From Hydractinia symbiolongicarpus (Eukaryota; Cnidaria; Hydrozoa; Anthoathecata; Hydractiniidae): a stretch of 60,000 nt of DNA. The stretch spans positions 11,038,001 through 11,098,000 of the forward strand of contig NC_079878.1 in the NCBI RefSeq assembly GCF_029227915.1, given 5' to 3'. Positions within the stretch are counted from its first letter, which is position 1; the number at the start of each line of letters is the position of its first letter. The notes below the pieces were generated by a model. The model searched no databases. It was not told the DNA's origin and saw only the letters and a list, made by a program, of their open reading frames with translations. Positions 52,184 through 60,000 of the stretch are shown here, one piece after another. The translations under genes and the position numbers were made by a program.

Positions 52184-53607
52184 GTAAAGTTTTGGTGTTT
52201 TTATATTATTTTATTGAACAATACCCGAAAATGTATTTTTTATTACTCAAACTAACATTCTTTTTACCTCATGGCAAACAACATCGACATAAAATAAATA
52301 AGCAACAAGCCACACACAATTTCGTTTAAAAAAATGCCGGAAAATTGACAGTGAAGAAACTAAAATGCATACGCACAAACTTTTTTAGCGTAAGTTCTAC
52401 TGAAATTGCTATCTATTTTCCAAATTGTAGTGCAGCGTTGATTTGGTTGATTCTCTGTTTGGATTACTACTGCAGCGTTGATTTGGTTGTTTCTTTGTTT
52501 GTATCACTACTGCAGCGTTGATTTGGTTGATTCTTTGTTTGTATCACTACTGCTACGTTGATTTGGTTGTTTCTTTGTTTGTATCACTACTGCTACGTTG
52601 ATTTGGTTGTTTCTTTGTTTAAATTACTACTGCAGCGTTGATTTGGTTGATTCTTTGTTTGTATCACTACTGCTACGTTGATTTGGTTGTTTCTTTGTTT
52701 AAATTACTACTGCAGCGTTGATTTGGTTGATTCTCTGTTTGGATTACTACTGCAGCGTTGATTTGGTTGATTCTTTGTTTGGATTACTACTGCAGCGTTA
52801 ATTTGGTTGTTTGTTTGTTTGGATTACTACTGCAGCGTTGATTTGGTTGATTCTTTGTTTGTATCACTACTGCAGCGTTGATTTGGTTGATTCTTTGTTT
52901 GTATCACTACTGCTACGTTGATTTGGTTGATTCTTTGTTTGTATCACTACTGCAGCGTTGATTTGGTTGATTCTTTGTTTGTATCACTACTGCAGCGTTG
53001 ATTTGGTTGATTCTTTGTTTGAATTACTACTGCAGCGTTGATTTGGTTGATTCTTTGTTTGGATTACTACTGCAGCGTTGATTTGGTTGATTCTTTGTTT
53101 GTATCACTACTGCAGCGTTGATTTGATTGATTCTTTGTTTGAATTACTACTGCAGCGTTGATTTGGTTGATTCTTTGTTTGGATTACTACTGCAGCGTTG
53201 ATTTGGTTGATTCTTTGTTTGTATCACTACTGCAGCGTTGATTTGGTTGATTCTTTGTTTGAATTACTACTGCAGCGTTGATTTGGTTGATTCTTTGTTT
53301 GGACTACTGCAGCGTTGATTTGGTTGATTCTTTTTTTGGAATGTTACTGCTCTGTTGATTTGGTTGATTGTTTGTTTGCATCACTACTGCAGTGTTGATT
53401 TGTTTGATTCTTCACTGCTGCAGCGTTGCTTTATTTCATTCTTCGTGCGGGATATTTATTTTAGGAAAGCAGTAAATTGCTTTGAGTGAAAAGCTTTTTT
53501 GTGTAACTATATTTTTGCGTATAATTTGTTGTGTTGAATGTGACATCGCTTATTGAAGCAATATTGAACAATATGCTTGTTGTAATATTTTCATTTGTTT
53601 TTGTTAG
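52184..53607 (+). other. RIOK1 intron 2, mostly minisatellite
   Basis: GT at 52184 and AG at 53606-53607 delimit it. Apart from short unique flanks it is filled by the 40-bp tandem repeat described at 52428. Confidence 0.8.
52428..53440 (+). repeat. Minisatellite in RIOK1 intron 2, 40-bp unit
   Basis: The unit is ACTACTGCAGCGTTGATTTG followed by GTTGATTCTTTGTTTGTATC, repeated about 24 times with variants TGCTACG for TGCAGCG and GGATT/AAATT/GTATC at the junction. Units degrade at the right end. The unit contains a PstI-type CTGCAG in most copies. Confidence 0.95.
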
Positions 53608-53802
53608 GTCCATTATTGAATGGTAAGATAGCGACAAGTTTTCAAGAAATTTCAAAGAAACAATATGCTCAGAAGTGCCGTGTAAAAGATCGTAAAGATC
53701 GTGCGACGGTAGAACAAGTGCTTGATCCGCGCACAAAAATGATTCTGTTCAAACTATTGAATAAAAGTATTATCAATGAGATTAATGGATGTATCAGTAC
53801 AG
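53608..53802 (+). CDS. RIOK1: RIO kinase 1 (RIOK1), exon 3
   Basis: The exon follows TTTTTGTTAG and ends ACAG|GTATG. It encodes [20 protein letters not shown] and [20 protein letters not shown]. This is the winged-helix part of the RIO domain and the start of the P-loop (ISTGKEANVY is completed by exon 4). The match to human RIOK1 ([20 protein letters not shown]) is nearly exact. Confidence 0.95.
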
Positions 53803-55411
53803 GTATGATTCTTTGCTTGTCAGTTCTCTCAGAATGCTGATAAATTATTTGCAAGAAACTGGATAAAGTTTTCCAAAGTTTCGAAACTTTCCCTTTAGGT
53901 TTCTAAATTTTGTCAGAATGAGTTTGTGACTGGGAATAAAATCAAACGTCAACTGAAAGTATGTCATAACTACCTGATTTTGTCTCAAATAGTTTGGACA
54001 AAAATTTTGAACTTGGGTAATGTTTTGCACAGTTATTATGCGCGGTGTAACACGTGCGAAAAGTGAACTTTTCGGTATTTTTTTCCTATCAGCGGAAAAC
54101 ATAAAAAATATAATACTTAATTATTTTATTTATTTATTTATTTTTTTGTGAGAAGAAGGGAGTATAATATTACGCGTCAAATTATATTCAACACTAATTA
54201 AATTTAAACACTTCACCCTTTCTTTTCTTTTTTGCGCATTTTTTTCTTGCGTTTTTACGGTTAGCGAAAATGCAATCTCGCACCCTTTTTACGAGTAAGA
54301 ACCCAGATGCATTACACATCTTTCAACTTCAAGAGTGTATAAATTTTTAACTTTTGTTTTTGTATAAACGAGTCGTTTTGCACTGCTTATAACCCTCTTT
54401 ATTCTTGTGCTTGTGCCAGCCGACACTGATGATATTGTGATTTGTGTGAAAAAAGCGTTTTATGGAACTTTAATCTTTTTGTTCATTTTGCCAGTTTCGC
54501 CCAATCTAATTTTTGCAAATCTTATAAAAAGAAATATTTCGCGCACATCAGACCTTTGCGCAGCTTATGCGCAGCTTATGCGCGAAAAAAATTTCGAGCA
54601 CCCAATTGTTCCCGCAGCAGCTCTTATTAAGGTTTTACGCGATAATCCCACGCAGAATAATTAAGCGACTATACCACGATGGCAGCAGATTTTTTCTCCT
54701 CGTAAGGAATTTCTTATCATGACTCAACACTTTGTTTAATTATGTTTAGCTTATGTATAAAAGCAAAATGAGACATCGACCTGTAAACTGACAAATATAA
54801 AACAACCCATATCTCAACTTAAAAAAAGTAAAACTAGCTACAACAGGTCGGGTACGCCTGCTAAATAACTGTCTATAAATTTAGATCGAAAAAAATTGGT
54901 TCCTCCTGAAAATTGTTTGTATTACTCTTACTGTATTGTCTTTGTCATATGTGACGAATGGAGGAGCACTGCAACATCACTTCTCTATAATAATAGCCGT
55001 CGTCTGTCTGTCTCTGCGCGGAAAAAAATGTTAAAAAAATGGCAAGTTAATAGTAAAAATTCCCTAAAAATTCCCTATTAGTTGCGATAGTTTTGATAGC
55101 TTTTTTTTAAAAAAATTTTGAGCTATAAATCTCCGAATTTCTTCTGATATCTCCTAAACGAAGTGTTCCCTCAGTATAAATTTAGATAAAATAAATAAAT
55201 TGACGTTTTACAGTAACCGGTAGTCTTTATCAAAAAAGTGCTATAAAAAGACATAAAATTTGGCAAGGTTGAGAATAAGCCAGGAGATGTTGCATGTTAG
55301 GGGTTAAGAAAGCCACAAAATTTAATAAAAAATCTAAGTAGGTGTGAAATTAATGAACTGTATCTTGAAGTTTGTCTGCGAATTTTTATTTAAAGCTTTG
55401 TCGCTCGGAAA

Positions 55412-55640
55412 TTGGCGCGTGGCCTAGTGGTTATGACGTTCACTTCGTAATCACAAAGTCTCTGGTTCGGGCCACAGCGCGGTCATGTTTAGCAAGTGTC
55501 TTTACAACAGCTACGGGTCAAGCCATGCTATGTGACCCAATTTGGGTGTATACGTAATGTATTCTGAAGTGACTATGCTGCAATTTCTTAGTTTAAAACT
55601 TCAAATTGTTTTCTAGTCAAACCTAACAGAATCGAAGCAG
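55412..55640 (+). mobile_element. tRNA-derived SINE, family 2 (right end uncertain)
   Basis: The head has an A box TGGCCTAGTGG (55420-55430) and a B box-like GGTTCGGGCC (55464-55473) in the correct spacing. A non-tRNA body follows (AGCAAGTGTCTTTACAACAG and onward). The body differs from the family-1 SINE. The right end is uncertain because no simple-repeat tail is evident. Confidence 0.6.
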
Positions 55641-57329
55641 GTCACGAGTGATTGTGAGACAATTGTTCAATCTCAAACTCCGACCGCGTATATCTAAAAG
55701 GAACTTTTTTTTCCAAATTTATATGAAATATGTTTGAAGCTTTCGAAAAGGTTCATTCATTAAGAATTTTTTTGCTTCAGATTAGGTTAGAGATAGATTA
55801 ATCAGTCAGCGTTGAATTTTTTTTCCTGCTTTAATGTAGCGACAGGTGGTCTTCCCTGCTCTTTCTAATTGTTTATTTTAACGCAGATTATATGTAGCGT
55901 GAAGAAAGCACGTGCCCTTACACAATGGACAGCAATGGACTGTTTATCACAAATAAAAACGTCTTTGTTCACTGTCCACTATCAGAAGGATTATCTACTG
56001 TTGGCTAATCTTTTTACCGTATAATGACATTATCGGAAGGCACGAGCCTGTTTTTTATCTATATAGAAATGTCATTAGAAAGATGATAGTTTATTGCATT
56101 CCGTTGATATAATCAGAACGGGGCGATTTGACAGTGGGAGGTACGTAGTGCTTACTAATGATCGGGTTTCTTTTTCTTACCGTGATACTATCACAGCGGA
56201 TAACTACTACGGTGATTGTACGTAGCAAAATATAAACGGATTACAAGCGATTATGAATCATCTTGATGCTGCAACAATACACTCTATTATTTCAACTCAT
56301 CTCTTTGATTTTCTTTTGTGGCATGTCTATCGCTTCCCTTGGTGTTCATTCGCCCACCTGTTCAGTAATAACGCCGTTCCGAAGTTTAGCGCGTTAAAAT
56401 TTCTTTAAACAAGCGCCTGTTTAAGGTTTTGTTCATTCTGCAAATCAATTTTCTTTAATTTTAAAGGCCGGCTGGCTCTGTTCGTAGAAACTTTGCCTAA
56501 GAGTTTTCAGAATTTGGTATTTGCCAACTCAGCATGCTTAAGCATATCTTAAAAGGTAAAAATTATCTTATGACTTTTTGTGGTCCTTAAGTATCTACAA
56601 AACCTGAATCGGGATGATTTTTGGGCTTACTAGGTGATAATTTTTTATTTTGCAGATTCCATTTCGTAACACGCACGATAACACGTTCTTTAAGCAGTTT
56701 AAGGTTTTAAAAGTCATTTGGTAGTCGATCTAGTATTTTTATGGGATGTGGAAACTCCTTGATAAAATTTTAAATACCCATAAGACAACTCGTCGCAAGG
56801 TCGCGCCTTTTTTATTGTTTCAAGTCGCTTTAGATTAATCTATTGGTTCATTGTATTAACCAATCAAAATTGTGCTTGCATAGCTACACAACGTTTCATG
56901 ACCTTGAGATGTTGAAACAACTATTTCTCAACATTACGTTTTGTTTTGTTTTTCTCAATCAATCGTCTTGTAAAATCTGCTCTTGGCAGATTCCATCATC
57001 CATAATTATTTCATCTAATATCTGTGATTACTCGATGTATTCCATTTTTCGCAGAAAGTCTGATACCTTCGTGAAGGTGTGAAAAAATGCAATTATTTCT
57101 ATCTGATTTGGAGAAGTTCAAATGTTTCTTGCAACATTTTTATAAAAAAATTGATAGTTTAAACTTAAATGCCAGTCATTACCTCTGCAGAAAATTTTTG
57201 AAATATTTTCAAACATTTTTGTTTTTATGTTTAATAATTGTTTGTTTGTTTTTCAGTCTTTTCTATTCGTAGTTTCCTATTGAATATTTAGAGCAGGACG
57301 GCAAATCGTAAAATAATTGTGAACAACTT

Positions 57330-57456
57330 GTAGGGTACAGTGAGGACAACAATACCCTGCAGTGGGAAAATTAAAATGCGTTTCACACACACGTAGGGGT
57401 ACAGTGGGGACAAAAATACCCTGCAATAGGAAAAGTAGAATGCGTTTCACACACAC
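57330..57456. repeat. Direct duplication of 63 bp
   Basis: GTAGGGTACAGTGAGGACAA to CGTTTCACACACAC (57330-57392) is repeated at 57393-57456 with a few substitutions. The 82-codon minus-strand frame here is a by-product. Confidence 0.85.
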
Positions 57457-57990
57457 GCTTTTATGATAATATCTTCTGACTATCATACAATAACTGAATG
57501 TTTTTGAACCCCTTTTAACTGGCAAAACCTTTTTAGTTCCACTTTGTTTCTAATACGTCGCGGTTTTTAAAGGACTTATGAAGTATTATAAAAATAAAAA
57601 AGCTAATGAAGCATAAGTTACGAAGGTAATTGGTGGTCTTAGTATACAAAGAACTTAAAACGGTACCTTTAATTCTTGCTAAGCCTAGTTTTCTTAAAAA
57701 AGAAATAGAATGACGCTCTGTCCAAAATTGTTTTTTTTGTCCGGAAATTTATGACCAGAAAATGTCTAAAATTACTTAACCTGGATTTTCTTATTTAACC
57801 TAAATTATAATCGCCCGTCATGATCAGAGGTCTGATCGGGATGAAGCATTCTCTGTTGAGGATGAAATACGGATGTGCTATGATAAATTTTCACCTATAT
57901 ACAGAACTTGTATAAGTTATTTATAACAGAGTAACAAATAACAATTGAACCAATTGAAAATGTTTACCATTTTCTACGTCATCGTTTCAG

Positions 57991-58134
57991 GCAAAGAAGC
58001 CAACGTGTATCATGCTTCGACGACGTCGGGCTACGACCGTGCTGTCAAGATATTTAAGACGTCAATTTTGGTGTTTAAAGATCGCGATAAATATGTCACA
58101 GGAGAATTTCGTTTTCGTCATGGATACTGCAAAG
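57991..58134 (+). CDS. RIOK1: RIO kinase 1 (RIOK1), exon 4
   Basis: The exon follows ATCGTTTCAG and ends AAAG|GTGATT. It encodes [20 protein letters not shown] (P-loop and the ATP-binding Lys in AVKIFKTS) and [20 protein letters not shown] ending CKG, the flexible loop region characteristic of RIO1 kinases. Confidence 0.95.
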
Positions 58135-58563
58135 GTGATTCCCCATGGTGTGATTCCCATGTCATGTTGTAAATCCTTATCATAGACATCTCTCTAGGTT
58201 ATTTGGAATAAGGGGTAACAATGTAATACTGAGTTTTTTTGTCGTAAATTACGAACATTAAGGGGTGGGTGGTCTTAATAGGTTCTAAATATTGTTGAGC
58301 GGGATCTTTGATCTGTGACGCATCAGGTCACGAGTCGTTGCTAATGAAAGGCAAAAATGATTAAACTCGGATAATGCTTATAGGGAGTCTTACTTTGGTA
58401 TTTGGTGGGAGGTGATGTGATTCCTTTGATAATTTTTAAGATTGAGGAGGAAAGGGGGATGGGGTGGGTTGGGGTAAATCACAGAAGAATACAGTATTTA
58501 CTTTTTTTACCAATCGTAATGCTTTAAATGTATAAAATGTTCTAAATTTTTTTTCAACAACAG
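58135..58563 (+). other. RIOK1 intron 4
   Basis: A short intron bounded by GTGATT and TTTTTTTTCAACAACAG, with no other feature. Confidence 0.85.
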
Positions 58564-59510
58564 GGAACCCTAGAAAAATGGTGAGAACATGGGCTGAAAA
58601 AGAGATGCGAAACCTTCTGCGCATGCACGCTGTTGGCATACCGTGCCCCGAGCCAATCATATTACGTAATCACGTTCTCGTTATGGAATTTGTTGGCTCT
58701 AATGGTTTTCCAGCTCCTCTTTTGAAAGATGCGAATATTACGGAATCAAAAGCCAGAGAACTATATCTTTTGTGTGTACGAATAATGCGTGACTTGTATT
58801 GGAAAGCGAAGCTAGTTCACGCTGACCTGTCAGAATTTAATATCCTGTACGATATCGTAAAAGATAGAATGACTATAATCGATGTGTCGCAATCTGTTGA
58901 GCATGATCACCCAAGCGCCTTATTGTTTTTGCGTAAAGATTGCACGAATATAAACGAGTTCTTCCGTAAGCAGAAGGTGTGTGTAATGACTGTTAAAGAA
59001 CTGTTTGACTTTATAACTGATCCTAATGTCACGGATGAAAATATCGAAGACTATTTAGAGCATGCGCAGAGGATCGCCGCTGAAAGATCGGACGATGACG
59101 TCACTCAAAAGGATTTAGTAGACGCAGAGGTGTTTAAGAACGCGTTTATTCCGCAGCGGTTGGATGATGTAGTTGATTTCGAACGTGATGTGGCACAAGC
59201 TGAGAAAGGTAACGCAGAGCATTTGTACTACACAAATGTAGTCGGAATGAAGAAGGATTTGACTGTCCCGAAATCCGATGTCGCCGAATCTGAGGAGGAG
59301 GGTGATGACTCGACAGTTTCTTCCAGGTCTGATAATTCAGGAGACGAGCGCGAAAGGGAGTCAGAGAAAATTGTCAGAAGCACAAAAGAATTACGGAAAG
59401 AACATAAAAAATTGGTCAAAGAAGAAAATCGGGAAAAGCGGAAAGAAAAAATGCCAAAGCACGTGAAAAAAAGAAAAGAGAAAATGACGAAAGGCGGGAA
59501 AAAGAAATAA
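58564..59510 (+). CDS. RIOK1: RIO kinase 1 (RIOK1), exon 5 (terminal)
   Basis: The long last exon starts GNPRKMVRTWAEKEMRNLLR and includes PCPEPIILRNHVLVMEF (hinge), the catalytic loop LVHADLSEFNILY with its Asp and Asn, and the metal-binding IIDVSQSVEHDHPSA. The kinase C-lobe ends with IPQRLDDVVDFERDV. An acidic-then-basic tail follows (SEEEGDDSTVSSRSD; MPKHVKKRKEKMTKGGKKK), similar to the human end PKHVKKRKEK. All catalytic positions I can check are present, so the gene looks functional. AATAAA signals follow at 59554 and 59569. Confidence 0.97.
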
Positions 59511-59553
59511 TTTCGCTCTTATATTTTCTCTCTTTTTTATATGCAGTATATAC

Positions 59554-59574
59554 AATAAAAGAGCTCCTAATAAA
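59554..59574 (+). terminator. RIOK1 polyadenylation signals
   Basis: AATAAA occurs at 59554-59559 and again at 59569-59574, 44 and 59 bases after the stop. Confidence 0.6.
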
Positions 59575-59636
59575 ATTCAGCACTTCTAATGAGGCAAATA
59601 AAAATAAACGACAATAAATTTAAGATTGTATTTCTC

Positions 59637-59878
59637 TCACAATGTAGAACGTCTTTTCTTTGGAGCGCAAGCACGACAACTACACTCTGCAACTTCGTCG
59701 ACTGGCACGACTTTGGTTCGCTCTTTGCCGTCACTTTTAACATCACATTTGATAGAATGCAACCTTGTTCTCATCTTTTTCGCTTTACAACACGTGCATT
59801 TTGATTCGTAAAATGGATAAACATGTTTATACTGCGTTGCTGACGGACAGTAGCCGACACAATATTTAACTTTAATAG
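59637..59878 (-). CDS. Cystine-knot (CTCK) domain protein, last exon
   Basis: On the minus strand an acceptor (TTTCTTTTTAG ending at 59879) opens an 80-residue frame to a TGA at 59639-59637. It reads IKVKYCVGYCPSATQYKHVY, then KCTCCKAKKMRTRLHSIKC, then VAECSCRACAPKKRRSTL. The cysteine order CxxxC ... CxCC ... C ... CxCxxC matches the C-terminal cystine knot of mucin/VWF/SCO-spondin-type and other secreted extracellular proteins, where it mediates disulfide dimerisation. Upstream exons lie outside the window to the right. The gene is convergent with RIOK1, with ends about 65 bases apart. Confidence 0.8.
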
Positions 59879-60000
59879 CTAAAAAGAAAAGAGTTTCTGT
59901 TATAATAGGACTGCTTTAATTATTATTTATTCTTTTAATTATTTTTTCTTTTTGAGGAAAGGGGGAATGGGGTATATTTTTTAGGCTGGAGTTGATACAA
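59879..60000 (-). other. Start of the intron preceding the CTCK exon
   Basis: The plus-strand AGCT|AAAAAGAAAAGAG is the complement of an acceptor with a pyrimidine tract. The window ends inside this intron. Confidence 0.5.

Larger units (their letters stand above)
53803..57990 (+). other. RIOK1 intron 3 (about 4.2 kb)
   Basis: GT at 53803 and CAG at 57988-57990 delimit it. It holds a tRNA-type SINE (55412), a 63-bp direct duplication (57330-57456), a TGCGCAGCTTA tandem near 54556-54580, and a TCTATAATAATAGCC phrase near 54980 resembling the Helitron-like left ends. The short open frames inside have no recognisable domains. Confidence 0.75.

Noticed and set aside
52428-53440. CRISPR-like regular spacing of repeats
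   Set aside because: The 40-bp units are head-to-tail without unique spacers, and the array lies in an animal gene intron; it is a minisatellite.
54407-54664. 85-codon frame inside RIOK1 intron 3
   Set aside because: No homology or splice signals; it overlaps a TGCGCAGCTTA tandem and is likely repeat debris.
55420-55480. tRNA gene on the plus strand
   Set aside because: The B box is imperfect and the acceptor ends do not pair well; the context is repeat-like.
57277-57525. 82-codon Cys-containing minus-strand frame
   Set aside because: It is generated by the 63-bp direct duplication and has no further support.

Overview
The window is animal nuclear DNA: visibly AT-rich, gene-poor and crowded with transposable elements. 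Metazoan signs are a RIO-kinase gene with classical GT..AG introns, an AIP-type co-chaperone, a cystine-knot (CTCK) exon, tRNA-derived SINEs and a Copia element primed by the animal initiator tRNA-Met. A cnidarian, perhaps hydrozoan, fits best, partly because several genes carry a strong 3' splice acceptor a few bases before the ATG, as expected with spliced-leader trans-splicing. The taxon is an inference, not something read directly.

Layout. 1-8.8 kb holds no convincing gene: a GC-richer repeat-like block, an old degenerate tandem array (about 2.93-4.18 kb), a short Helitron-like element (4649-5096) and one weak candidate exon. 8.85-15.5 kb is a three-level nest: a Mutator-like element with long inverted repeats and 9-bp target duplication (8856-15482) contains a decayed Copia retrotransposon (about 9063-14848), whose integrase is split by a TTAA-flanked inverted-repeat element (11002-12114). 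16-26.9 kb is repeat territory: SINEs, a 2-kb 30-bp minisatellite (17450-19470), a broken hAT transposase, LINE scraps, a deleted pogo/Tigger element, a MITE and a second Helitron-like element. 28.1-35.8 kb is the first gene cluster: AIP (28090-29085), a SOCS-box protein gene (31673-32914) with a broken upstream copy and a downstream SOCS-box fragment, and a sulfotransferase-like gene (34572-35834).

36.7-41.4 kb holds a MITE with many subterminal repeats and then an apparently complete 4-kb DNA transposon (37409-41409). It has AT flanks, imperfect terminal inverted repeats and two convergent intact genes: a SWIM zinc finger plus YqaJ-type exonuclease protein and a THAP-DDE transposase (ISL2EU/IS4EU-like). 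41.4-47.5 kb is further repeat debris. A second sulfotransferase-like gene (47557-48825) is a diverged paralogue of the first but shares a nearly identical 106-bp tract, which suggests gene conversion. RIOK1 runs from 51298 to 59510 in five exons; intron 2 holds about 1 kb of a 40-bp minisatellite and intron 3 a different tRNA-type SINE. The last exon of a CTCK gene lies tail-to-tail with RIOK1 at 59637-59878.

How the genes relate. AIP, RIOK1 and the CTCK gene are ordinary host genes with no shared pathway visible. The two transposon genes belong together as one mobile unit. The SOCS-box and sulfotransferase-like genes are local families shaped by duplication.
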